Below are positions 44,378 to 52,243 of a stretch of DNA of 63,289 nucleotides, in pieces. Source of the DNA: NIOZ-UU35 sp964344175 (GTDB lineage: Bacteria; Chloroflexota; Anaerolineae; Anaerolineales; UBA11858); contig CAYFMI010000012.1 of assembly GCA_964344175.1 (NCBI GenBank), forward strand, positions 1 through 63,289, read 5' to 3'. Under the pieces are notes generated by a model. The model did not search any database. It had not been told where the DNA came from and saw only the letters and a program-made list of their open reading frames with translations. The translations under genes were made by a program, and so were the position numbers. Positions within the stretch are counted from its first letter, which is position 1. Each line of letters opens with the position of its first letter.

Positions 44378-44411
44378 CCTGACAGGCTTTCTCCCTGTCA
44401 GGTTTGCTTTT
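44378..44411 (+). terminator. Probable rho-independent terminator
   Basis: CCTGACAGG at 44378-44386 pairs perfectly with CCTGTCAGG at 44394-44402, followed by TTTGCTTTT. It would end the transcript of the acetyltransferase; the YceI gene starts only 10 bases after it, so attenuation is possible too. Confidence 0.7.
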
Positions 44412-44420
44412 GGAGGAAAA

Positions 44421-45170
44421 ATGAAACGGATATTATTTCTTAGCGCCCTGATGATGATTGTCCTGGCAGCCTGCCAGCCCGCTTCGGTGGATGTTGCCCC
44501 GGTGGAGACAGAGGCTCCCCAAACTGAGAGCGAAGCTATGCCTGAGGAGGAAACTCACGCTGATGAAATGCCTGCTGAAGAGCAGTCCGATACTGAAGAA
44601 GACTCTATGTCTGCAGAAGCCTCGGCGGAGGGCGCAATGACCTATGCTCTGGCAGCAGGAGAAAGCACCCTGACATACTCGGTGGGTGAAACTTTCATCA
44701 ATCAGAACAATAAGTTTGCTACCGCCGTCGGTGTGACCGGTTCGTTGGCCGGAGAAATCACCCTGGATACGAACAATCTACCGGGAGCGATGATTAGCAC
44801 GATCACCGCCGAAATTGTCGAGTTCCAATCCGATAGCAGCCGGCGCGACAACACCATCCGCGAGCGCTTCTTGCAGTCTTCGCTCTACCCCACAGTGACC
44901 TTTGTACCGACGGCCATCACCGGCCTGCCGGAGAGCTATACACCGGGTGAGATGATCGCCTTCCAGGTAACCGGTGATACAACGATCCGTGAGATTGCCT
45001 TGCCGCTGACCTTCGAAGTGACCGCCCAATTAGAGGGCGATAGCCTCAGCGGTCAGGCCGTGACAACCTTCTTGATGAGTGATTTTGGCTTTGGCCCGAT
45101 CAGCATCGCCGGAATTTTGGAAACAGAAGATGAAGTCGTGATGACCCTGGAATTTGTTGCCTATCCCTGA
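44421..45170 (+). CDS. YceI-family lipoprotein
   Basis: A 249-residue lipoprotein: signal with lipobox LAAC, Cys at residue 18, then a Glu-rich linker (about 20-70), then a YceI-like beta-barrel domain (about 72-249) with IRERFLQSSLYPTVTF, the typical YceI sequence. YceI proteins bind isoprenoid-type lipids in the periplasm or at the membrane surface; the ligand here is unknown. GGAGG lies upstream of the ATG. Confidence 0.88.
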   Translation: MKRILFLSALMMIVLAACQPASVDVAPVETEAPQTESEAMPEEETHADEMPAEEQSDTEEDSMSAEASAEGAMTYALAAGESTLTYSVGETFINQNNKFATAVGVTGSLAGEITLDTNNLPGAMISTITAEIVEFQSDSSRRDNTIRERFLQSSLYPTVTFVPTAITGLPESYTPGEMIAFQVTGDTTIREIALPLTFEVTAQLEGDSLSGQAVTTFLMSDFGFGPISIAGILETEDEVVMTLEFVAYP

Positions 45171-45183
45171 TTTCGTTTTCGCG

Positions 45184-45247
45184 CAGGTGCGATGCACTTT
45201 TCGGTAATTTCTGTCTGAAAATCAACTTTAAAAGTGCGTCGCACTTG
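45184..45247. repeat. AAAAGTGCGTCGCACTTG-type inverted repeat
   Basis: The 18-base arm at 45184-45201 pairs with 45230-45247 with two mismatches; the right arm is itself a palindrome (AAGTGCGTCGCACTT). It lies between the YceI and YdcF genes. Confidence 0.7.
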
Positions 45248-45255
45248 GAATGCAG

Positions 45256-45261
45256 TATACT
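45256..45261 (+). promoter_or_regulatory. -10 box close to the YdcF-family start
   Basis: TATACT lies 9 bases before ATG 45271. The run of five G between them could serve as a weak ribosome binding site. No clear -35 box is seen because the palindrome 45230-45247 occupies that place. Confidence 0.4.
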
Positions 45262-45270
45262 TTGGGGGCA

Positions 45271-46065
45271 ATGCTGACCTTCTTTCTTTCCAAATTCATC
45301 CCGCTATTTCTCTATCCCATCGGCCTGATATGGATGCTGCTCTTGCTGGCTTTGTGGTTGTGGAAGCGCCCCGGTTGGCAGCGAGCGGCGATTGTTGCTG
45401 CGCTGGCTCTGGTCTGGGTGGGTGGGAACACTTGGGTTGCCGATAGTCTGACACGCGCCCTGGAATGGCAGTATCTGCCCCCGGGTGAATTGCCCCGCGC
45501 CGAGGTGATTGTGTTGCTGGGCGGAGGAACCCATTCCGCGCAGTACCCGCGCAGCACTGTCGAAGTTAGCGGGGCAGGGGATCGGGTGATCTACGCTGCC
45601 CATCTCTATCATCAAGGGGTTGCGCCGCAGATCCTCTCTTCGGGTGGCATTGTCCCCCTGGTTGGCCCTAATGCGACCTCCGCCGAAGATATGGCGCAAT
45701 TGTTGGCAATGATGGGCGTCCCCCCGGAAGCCATCTGGTTGGAAACAATTTCTCGCAATACGGCTGAGAACGCCCAACATGCTTGGGCATTTCTATCTGA
45801 GAGGGGCATTCAGCGCATTGTGCTGGTTACCTCGGCGCAGCACATGCCGCGCGCGGTGTGCCTCTTTGAGGCACAAGGTTTCGAAGTCATCCCCGCGCCG
45901 ACCGATTACACCATTACTCAGGCGAGTTGGGAACAACTTTGGCAGCCCGATCTGGCCGCGCAGTTAATCAACTTCTTCCCTACGGCCAGCAATCTTAGCA
46001 GCACGACCAGTTCACTCAAAGAATTTTTTGGGATGCTATTCTACCGCTGGCAAGGAGGCGTTTGA
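45271..46065 (+). CDS. YdcF/ElyC-family (DUF218) membrane protein
   Basis: A 264-residue protein with two N-terminal helices and a DUF218 domain from about residue 70: VIVLLGGGTHSA, ETISRNTAENAQHAW, VTSAQHMPRAVCLFEAQGF. ElyC-type proteins influence envelope or peptidoglycan lipid carrier use; the biochemical role is unsettled. ATG 45271 gives the typical start (MLTFFLSKFIPLFLYPIG); ATG 45250 is the alternative. Confidence 0.85.
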   Translation: MLTFFLSKFIPLFLYPIGLIWMLLLLALWLWKRPGWQRAAIVAALALVWVGGNTWVADSLTRALEWQYLPPGELPRAEVIVLLGGGTHSAQYPRSTVEVSGAGDRVIYAAHLYHQGVAPQILSSGGIVPLVGPNATSAEDMAQLLAMMGVPPEAIWLETISRNTAENAQHAWAFLSERGIQRIVLVTSAQHMPRAVCLFEAQGFEVIPAPTDYTITQASWEQLWQPDLAAQLINFFPTASNLSSTTSSLKEFFGMLFYRWQGGV

Positions 46066-46067
46066 GC

Positions 46068-46412
46068 ATGGCCCAAAGCATAGACACAATCGTGCACATT
46101 ACGACCCGCTCAGCCTGGCGCGCCGCACAGACAGAAGGCCGCTACCAGACCGATTCATTGGAGAGCGAGGGTTTCATCCACTGCTCACACCCCGAACAGG
46201 TCATCGGCGTGGCTAATGCCTTTTATCAGCAAGCGCCTGAACTGGTCTTACTCTGGATCGACCCCCGGCGGGTGATCCCCGATATCCGTTGGGAGGCCGC
46301 TGATGGCGATGAGTTTCCGCATATTTATGGCCCACTCAATCTCGATGCTGTTACTGACGTGCGAGATTTCTCGCCCGATTCAGATGGTGTATATCGAAAC
46401 CTGCCAAAATGA
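46068..46412 (+). CDS. DUF952 domain-containing protein
   Basis: A 114-residue protein with IVHITTRSAWRAAQTEG, SEGFIHCSHPEQV and FPHIYGPLNLDAV, the conserved DUF952 pattern. The family has no settled biochemical function. AAGGAGG lies at 46052-46058, nine bases before ATG 46068; the in-frame TTG 46062 is too close to it. Confidence 0.86.
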   Translation: MAQSIDTIVHITTRSAWRAAQTEGRYQTDSLESEGFIHCSHPEQVIGVANAFYQQAPELVLLWIDPRRVIPDIRWEAADGDEFPHIYGPLNLDAVTDVRDFSPDSDGVYRNLPK

Positions 46413-46415
46413 GTA

Positions 46416-46421
46416 TATAAT
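46416..46421 (+). promoter_or_regulatory. -10 box giving a leaderless transcript
   Basis: TATAAT is followed after 7 bases by the ATG at 46429, with no ribosome binding site. The -35 region is poor. Confidence 0.5.
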
Positions 46422-46428
46422 AGAACCT

Positions 46429-46860
46429 ATGAGGACAACTTTCTTTCCCGTAGTTTTGATCGTACTCATCGTTCTGGTTGCTGCTGTTCCTGTCTCTGCC
46501 GACGCCAATTTGCCGACGGCCACAAATACCCCCTTGCCGACCGCGACAGCGACGGTTACCCCTACGCACACGCCTGTGCCCACCAATACCTCAGCCCCGG
46601 CTCCGGCGGCTGTTGCGACAGATGCAGGAGGGGCCGGTATTACTTCGCTGGAAGAGCAGCCTACGCAACCTGGGGTTGTGCCGTCAACCACCGAAGAACC
46701 CTCCGAGATGGTCCTCTCGCCGTTCAACATCTTCTTAATTTTCTTGATTTCAATAGCCTGGGTGGGGGTGATCGGGATTGTCGCCTACTATATCTTCCAA
46801 CGGATTCGTGAGCAGCAGCCCGAAACACCCGAAGATGTGTTTATTTTTGATGAAGACTAA
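46429..46860 (+). CDS. Small exported membrane protein with Thr/Pro linker
   Basis: A 143-residue protein: signal peptide (FFPVVLIVLIVLVAAVPVSADA), then about 40 residues rich in Thr and Pro, a short Glu/Thr stretch, one membrane helix (FNIFLIFLISIAWVGVIGIVAYYIF) and a short acidic cytoplasmic tail. No family recognised. ATG 46429 is chosen because the sequence upstream in frame overlaps the DUF952 gene. Its stop overlaps that of the converging LutB-LutC gene. Confidence 0.65.
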   Translation: MRTTFFPVVLIVLIVLVAAVPVSADANLPTATNTPLPTATATVTPTHTPVPTNTSAPAPAAVATDAGGAGITSLEEQPTQPGVVPSTTEEPSEMVLSPFNIFLIFLISIAWVGVIGIVAYYIFQRIREQQPETPEDVFIFDED

Positions 46861-48923
46861 CGCACACAAAAGACATGCACTTCGCCCGGCCCATGCACCC
46901 CAATTGTCAATGTCATTTCAATGTCGGCGGTGCGCGACGGCCCGCTAACAAGCGCCACAGTTGAAGCCTCACGAACCTCCTGCAGATTCAGAACCTGCGG
47001 GAGGTTTTTGTATATATTGGATTCGTTCAGAACGGCGATATGAATTTGGGGGAACAAGGAGGCCGTTTGCGGACGTCCCGCTCCCGAAGGGATTGCCAGC
47101 GTCCCGGTCTCGGCGGCGGCTGCCAGTGCGCCGGTCAGCCCGGCCTGGAATTTAGGTTGGGGCGTGTGCTCGATGCGGATGCCTGCCCCCCGCAGCGAAT
47201 CCAGTAAGCTCGCAGGCAAATGAGCATCATGCCAAGCCATGATCTCGTAGATTTGGCGCTCACGCAGCAAAGCCAGGATTTCATCGGACAGCGATTCGGG
47301 TGTGCAGGCCATGAAAACGCCGCTCAGGGCGGTCAGCTGGCGCTCAAATTGCTCTACGGGCGATATAGAAGTTGGTTGAGCAACCGCACCGACATTTGGC
47401 GTACTGCTGCCCTGACGCTTTAACGCACCGGCGGTTTGGCCTCTTGAAGCGTTGAAGCGCGCCCGAAACGTCTGCGTTGCGGGGCGGGCCATATCCTTCG
47501 AATAGCCCCAGCCGGTGAAGGCCGGTAATCTTATTTGTTCGCACCCCGGAGACAGTATCCTTCCCAAAATGGCTGCCAGCCTCTGCGCCAGTCGGAAGCG
47601 CCGCGGTCTTGCAGCCGCCCAAGTGAACACTTTTAATCCCAGCCGCACACCAGGCGGCAATCCCACGCCAGGTCTTTCCGCGGTTGTCCCCGACCTGACT
47701 CGCAATAACATGCCCGGCAAGTCAATATCCACCGGGCAGGCATCTTTGCAGGCGCCGCACAGTGTGGATGCCTGGGCGAGATGCCCGAAGGTGGATGTGC
47801 CAAATAACCCCGGTGAGATGACCGAGCCAATAGGGCCGGGATAGGGGGTGTGTTCGTCGCGCTGCCCTACATAGGCGTGTCCGCCGACCTCGCGAAAGAC
47901 CGGGCAGGCGTTCAGGCATGCGCCGCAGCGGATGCACAACAGGGCCTCGTTGAGCATAGTGCCGCGTAGCTTGGCGCGTCCATTATCCAAAATGATGAGA
48001 TGGCGCTCAAGAGCGCCATCGGCTTCGCCAGCGCGGCGCGGCGTGTGGATGATCTGGGTATATACGCTGATCTTTTGCCCGGTGGCCGAGCGTGGCAGCA
48101 GACTGAGCATCAGGGCGAGATCGTCGAAGGTGGGGACCAGGCGCTCCATCCCCATCAGGGCGATATGCACCGGCGGCACGGTAGTGACCATGCGCCCATT
48201 GCCCTCGTTCGTGACGATGCACAAGGCGCCGCTTTCGGCTACCCCAAAGTTGACGCCCGACAGGCCAATATCGGCATTAAGGAAGGTCTCGCGCAGCGCG
48301 GTGCGGGCGGCGTTGGTGAGGGTGGGGATGTCGGTGGTGTTGGGAATGCCCAACCGGTGATGGAACGTTTCGCCGACCTGATCGCGGCGCAAATGGACTG
48401 CCGGGGTGATGATGTGGGAAGGCTTTTCACCGCGCAATTGGACGATATATTCGCCCAGGTCGGTTTCGATAGGGATAATATTGGCGGCTTCCAGGGCGGC
48501 GTTGAGTTCGATTTCCTCGCTGACCATGGTCTTCGATTTAGCGATTATTTTGGTCGCAGATGGACGCAGATTTTCACGGATATTTTGTTGTTCTCCCCTG
48601 CGCTCTTCGCGTTTCTGTGGTAATTTTTTTACGATGTCCAGAGTAATGCTGACAGCTTCGGCTGCATCTGTTGCCCGGTGGACGGTGATCCCGTTAGCTT
48701 GAGCGTTGGCGATGAATTTCGCCAGGTAGTGATCGAGATTGGCGACAGTTTCGGCGCGCACCGTGTGAGCGCGTTGCCGGAGAACCTCAAGCGGCTCTGA
48801 AAGGGATGCGAAGGCCGTCGCCCGCGCCTGCACGCGGCGTTCGGCGTTGGCATCCAGGGCCGCCTGTAAGACCGGGTTGGCGATGGCCTGACGGATTTGG
48901 TTATGGAAGGGATTCTGAGGCAT
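46857..48923 (-). CDS. LutB-LutC fusion, lactate utilisation iron-sulfur protein
   Basis: A 688-residue protein. The N-terminal part is LutB: a LUD domain with AKSKTMVSEEIELNAALE and ETDLGEYIVQL, then two 4Fe-4S motifs, CIRCGACLNACPVF (about residue 326) and CGACKDACPVD (about 387). The C-terminal part (about 500-688) is a second LUD domain of the LutC type ending TLTIGVHGPGEVHVFCVR. With LutA upstream it would form the LutABC L-lactate oxidising complex, with LutB and LutC joined. Residues 98-125 (QKREERRGEQQN to LRPSAT) interrupt the LUD domain and are coded by repeat sequence. Start 48923 is used; TTG 48941 is less likely. Confidence 0.85.
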   Translation of the reverse strand: MPQNPFHNQIRQAIANPVLQAALDANAERRVQARATAFASLSEPLEVLRQRAHTVRAETVANLDHYLAKFIANAQANGITVHRATDAAEAVSITLDIVKKLPQKREERRGEQQNIRENLRPSATKIIAKSKTMVSEEIELNAALEAANIIPIETDLGEYIVQLRGEKPSHIITPAVHLRRDQVGETFHHRLGIPNTTDIPTLTNAARTALRETFLNADIGLSGVNFGVAESGALCIVTNEGNGRMVTTVPPVHIALMGMERLVPTFDDLALMLSLLPRSATGQKISVYTQIIHTPRRAGEADGALERHLIILDNGRAKLRGTMLNEALLCIRCGACLNACPVFREVGGHAYVGQRDEHTPYPGPIGSVISPGLFGTSTFGHLAQASTLCGACKDACPVDIDLPGMLLRVRSGTTAERPGVGLPPGVRLGLKVFTWAAARPRRFRLAQRLAAILGRILSPGCEQIRLPAFTGWGYSKDMARPATQTFRARFNASRGQTAGALKRQGSSTPNVGAVAQPTSISPVEQFERQLTALSGVFMACTPESLSDEILALLRERQIYEIMAWHDAHLPASLLDSLRGAGIRIEHTPQPKFQAGLTGALAAAAETGTLAIPSGAGRPQTASLFPQIHIAVLNESNIYKNLPQVLNLQEVREASTVALVSGPSRTADIEMTLTIGVHGPGEVHVFCVR
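48549..48632. repeat. Intergenic-type repeat inserted in frame in the LutB-LutC gene
   Basis: On the minus strand it reads ACCACAGAAACGCGAAGAG and later AAATCTGCGTCCATCTGCG, two sequences of the kind found between genes here (compare 43352-43411 and 53943-54042). It is translated without breaking the frame. Confidence 0.7.
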
Positions 48924-48934
48924 AAGTGGGTAAG

Positions 48935-49002
48935 GTTGCAAGTTGTAAATTGCAGGTTGAAGTTTGGGGAGAGTTTGAACCTATAACCTTCAACTTTCAA
49001 CC
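48935..49002. repeat. TTCAACTTTCAAC-type inverted repeat
   Basis: On the minus strand GAGGTTGAAAGTTGAAGGTT faces ACTTCAACCTGCAATTTAC and nearby sequence. It lies between lutA and the LutB-LutC gene, and codes the last residues of LutA (VES) and its stop. Confidence 0.6.
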
Positions 49003-49724
49003 TCATTTAGAATCTCCGCAATATGCACGACACGCTGGTTTCGCCCTTGCCGATGCAGCCCGCCGTTGATGTGCAATAAACAGCCTGTATCACAAACGAC
49101 AATGGTTTCGGCTCCGGTATGTTCGACATGGGCTATTTTGCGCTGGAGCATCTCGGCGGAAATTTCGGGATGTTCGATTGAGAACACGCCCCCGAAGCCG
49201 CAGCATTCCTCGGCGTGGGGTAGATCAACGATTTGAGCGCCGCGCACATTGGAAAGCAAAGCGCGCGGCTGATGGTCAACGCCGAGACTGTGCCGCAAAT
49301 GACAGGATGGATGGTAGGTGAGTACGCCCTCGTAATTGGCATTGGTGTTTGTGATGCCCAATTCATCAACCAAAAATTCGGTAAATTCGAAACTGCGTGC
49401 TGCCAGAGCCTGAGCGCGTTGCAGCCAGGCAGGATCATCGGCAAATAGCTCTGGATACCCATGCCGCAGCATTGTTACGCACGATCCAGATGGGCTGACC
49501 ACAGCCCCGGGGCTTTTCTCGAAAACCTCGATGGTGTGTTTTGCCATCCGGCGGGCCTCAGCGCGCATTCCGGCATTGAAGGCCGGTTGACCACAGCAAG
49601 TCTGCGCGGCTGGGAATTCCACGCGCAGACCGGCGCGTTCAAGTATACAAACAACCGCTTCGCCAACCGCTGGCCGGAAGGTATCGATCAGACAAGTGAC
49701 AAAAAGTTGAACAGTAGTTGACAT
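48990..49724 (-). CDS. lutA: LutA, Fe-S oxidoreductase of lactate utilisation
   Basis: A 244-residue protein with two CCG (cysteine-rich) domains: TCCGQPAFNAG and EECCGFGGVFS, preceded by CLIDTFRPAVG and YHPSCHLRHSLG. Such domains bind a noncubane 4Fe-4S cluster as in GlpC, HdrB and LutA. It is the first gene of the minus-strand lut unit. Start 49724 (MSTTVQLF) is used because the upstream in-frame stretch (to 49808) has no family resemblance. Confidence 0.9.
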   Translation of the reverse strand: MSTTVQLFVTCLIDTFRPAVGEAVVCILERAGLRVEFPAAQTCCGQPAFNAGMRAEARRMAKHTIEVFEKSPGAVVSPSGSCVTMLRHGYPELFADDPAWLQRAQALAARSFEFTEFLVDELGITNTNANYEGVLTYHPSCHLRHSLGVDHQPRALLSNVRGAQIVDLPHAEECCGFGGVFSIEHPEISAEMLQRKIAHVEHTGAETIVVCDTGCLLHINGGLHRQGRNQRVVHIAEILNEVES

Positions 49725-49828
49725 GATGAATACGATGACAAAGTTTTGATTTCCTATTTTTCTACAATGATGTGAATGTATTGTAACGCCTGTAGAGGGC
49801 TTCCACAAGAAACTTTGTTAAATTGCTG

Positions 49829-49844
49829 ATGGAACCGGTTCCAT
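49829..49844. promoter_or_regulatory. LacI-family type operator palindrome
   Basis: ATGGAACCGGTTCCAT is a perfect 16-bp palindrome with the central CG and AACCGGTT core common among LacI/GalR-family operators. It lies in the 258-bp divergent spacer between lutA and the glucan phosphorylase gene, 139 bases before the latter's start. No LacI-type gene is in the window. Confidence 0.6.
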
Positions 49845-49982
49845 TTCCGTTTGCGTCGCAATTTGTTGGGTGGTAAGATTAACCGGCTTTTTTAGGATCC
49901 AAAAGTCTAGGATATCCGCAATTATCTTTTTAGTTTGGGGCGGTTCCTTTTTTTAGGGTACTGCCCTGATAAGGAATGAAAA

Positions 49983-52127
49983 ATGAAATCTTTTCGAGCA
50001 CAACCCGCTAATCACTTCAGTTTGCCGCGCCGAATACAGCGCCTGGGCGAATTGGCCTATAACTTGTGGTGGACGTGGAAACCAGACGCTCAACGCTTGT
50101 TCTCGCGCATCGACCGAGATCTGTGGGAACAAACCTACCACAATCCGGTGCAATTCCTTAGGCAGGTAGAGCGGGCTGGGTTGAATTCTGTTGCCCAGGA
50201 CCGAAGTTATTTGGAGTTCTATGACCGAATTTTCGCGGCTTTTGATCGCTATTTGCAGACAGAAGATACCTGGTTTATGCAGCATCATGCCAAGCATATT
50301 CATCGTCCGGTAGCCTATTTTTCGACAGAATTTGGCCTTCATGAAACGCTGCCAATTTATGCCGGGGGTTTGGGTGTGCTTTCAGGTGATCATTTAAAAG
50401 AAGCCAGTGATTTGGGGCTGCCCCTGATTGCTGTGGGTTTCCTTTATACTCGGGGATATTTTTCGCAGCACATTACCGAAGATGGCTGGCAAGAGGCTCG
50501 CTTCCAACGCCTGCACTTCGAAGATATGCCGGTGATGCCCATTCTCAATGAGGATGATGAGCCGTTGACAGTGTCGGTAGAATTGCCCGGGCGCGAGGTA
50601 CTCGCCCGCATTTGGGAAATTCACGTTGGCCGCGTGCCGCTATATCTATTAGATACCGATGTGGACGGCAACAATAGCGAAGACCGCGAACTCACTTCGC
50701 GGCTTTATAACAGCGATCTTGAAGCGCGCATTTCACAAGAGATTATCTTGGGCATTGGCGGTGTGCGTGCCCTGCGGAACCTGGGTTATAACCCATCGGT
50801 GTGGCACATGAACGAAGGCCACTCTGCGTTCATGGGGCTAGAGCGCGCCCGCGAAATGGTTGCTTCAGGCCATCCTTTCGATGTTGCCCAGGCAAAAGTA
50901 AAAGAGACCACAGTTTTCACAACGCACACTCCCGTGCCTGCGGGCAGCGATGAATTTCCCCTCTGGTTGATTGATAAATATTTCTCTAACCTTTGGCCAG
51001 AACTGGGTTTGGATCGCGAGCAATTTATTGGTCTGGCGCGTCGCAAGATGTCGTGGGGTGAAACTTTTAGTATGCCGCTATTGGCGTTCCGCTTCTCTGA
51101 ACGCCGCAATGGTGTCTCTGAGCTTCATGGGCAGGTAGCCCGAGGTATGTGGCAATTTCTTTGGCCCGATAAGCGGGAAGAAGATGTCCCGATTTCGTAT
51201 ATCACCAATGGTATTCATAATGGCACCTGGCTGGCGCGCCGTTTGGATCACTTATTCCGTCGCCATTTGAGTCGCGATTGGTACGACCAATTGGATGAAG
51301 CTGAACTTTGGGACAATACCGCCAATATCCCCGATGAAGAATTATGGCTGGTGCGGCGGCATCTCAAGCGCAAATTGGTTTTTTATATGCGCGAGCGTGC
51401 CCGTGAGCAATGGTTACACGATGGCGTTCATCCGGTGCAGGTGATTGCTTCGGGTGTTTTACTCGATCCTTACGCGTTGACAATTGGATTTGCGCGCCGG
51501 TTTGCCACCTATAAACGCGCCGGATTGATATTGCGTGATCTCGATCGCTTGCTGGAAATGATTAACCGTCCCAACCGCCCGGTGCAAATTATTTTTGCAG
51601 GGAAAGCGCACCCTGACGATCACCCTGGAAAAATGCTCATTCAGGAGGTTTATCGCTCGGTGAAGAAGGCAGAGAATGGGGGACGCCTTGTGTTCTTGGA
51701 GGATTACGACATGAACGTGGCCCGCTATTTAGTGCAGGGCGTCGATGTCTGGTTGAACACGCCCCGCCGCCCGAACGAAGCTTCGGGCACTTCGGGGCAA
51801 AAGGCGGCCATTAATGGGGTCTTGAATTTCTCGGTATTGGATGGTTGGTGGCGAGAAGGATTTAACGGCCTGAATGGCTGGGCAATTGGTGATGAGGTTG
51901 ACAGAGATGATCCTAATCTTCAGGATCAGTTAGATATCGAAAGTTTATACGATATTTTAGAGAACGAGATTATCCCGCTCTATTACGACCGCTCGGAGAA
52001 TAACCTGCCCCGTGAGTGGATTGCACGGATGAAAGAGGCTATTCGCACTCTGTCACCACAGTTCAGTATGCGGCGAATGGTCAAAGAGTATACTGAGCAG
52101 TTATATCTTCCTTCGATAGGCGAGTAA
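49983..52127 (+). CDS. glgP: Alpha-glucan phosphorylase
   Basis: Phosphorolysis of glycogen or maltodextrin to glucose-1-phosphate. The 714-residue protein starts with a DUF3417-like region (LAYNLWWTWKPDAQRLFSRI), then FSTEFGLHETLPIYAGGLG, WHMNEGHSAFMGLER, THTPVPAG, RFATYKRAGLIL and EASGTSGQKAAINGVLNFS. The last contains the conserved Lys-bearing C-terminal segment of this phosphorylase branch (Thermotoga AgpA-like). It is somewhat shorter than the usual 800-850 residues. A LacI-type palindrome upstream suggests sugar-responsive control. Confidence 0.93.
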   Translation: MKSFRAQPANHFSLPRRIQRLGELAYNLWWTWKPDAQRLFSRIDRDLWEQTYHNPVQFLRQVERAGLNSVAQDRSYLEFYDRIFAAFDRYLQTEDTWFMQHHAKHIHRPVAYFSTEFGLHETLPIYAGGLGVLSGDHLKEASDLGLPLIAVGFLYTRGYFSQHITEDGWQEARFQRLHFEDMPVMPILNEDDEPLTVSVELPGREVLARIWEIHVGRVPLYLLDTDVDGNNSEDRELTSRLYNSDLEARISQEIILGIGGVRALRNLGYNPSVWHMNEGHSAFMGLERAREMVASGHPFDVAQAKVKETTVFTTHTPVPAGSDEFPLWLIDKYFSNLWPELGLDREQFIGLARRKMSWGETFSMPLLAFRFSERRNGVSELHGQVARGMWQFLWPDKREEDVPISYITNGIHNGTWLARRLDHLFRRHLSRDWYDQLDEAELWDNTANIPDEELWLVRRHLKRKLVFYMRERAREQWLHDGVHPVQVIASGVLLDPYALTIGFARRFATYKRAGLILRDLDRLLEMINRPNRPVQIIFAGKAHPDDHPGKMLIQEVYRSVKKAENGGRLVFLEDYDMNVARYLVQGVDVWLNTPRRPNEASGTSGQKAAINGVLNFSVLDGWWREGFNGLNGWAIGDEVDRDDPNLQDQLDIESLYDILENEIIPLYYDRSENNLPREWIARMKEAIRTLSPQFSMRRMVKEYTEQLYLPSIGE

Positions 52128-52175
52128 AGAATATTGGCGTTACGCTTATTTGGTTTGTGAATAGCCTAAAATAGA

Positions 52176-52213
52176 ACACACCCCGAAGATGGAATTTGGG
52201 GTGTGTCTTGTTT
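52176..52213. terminator. Terminator between converging genes
   Basis: ACACACCCC at 52176-52184 pairs perfectly with GGGGTGTGT at 52198-52206, followed by CTTGTTT. It ends the glucan phosphorylase transcript and may also work for the minus-strand DUF3179 gene. Confidence 0.75.
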
Positions 52214-52243
52214 CAAGCGAATAGATGGTTTTAGGTACGCGGC

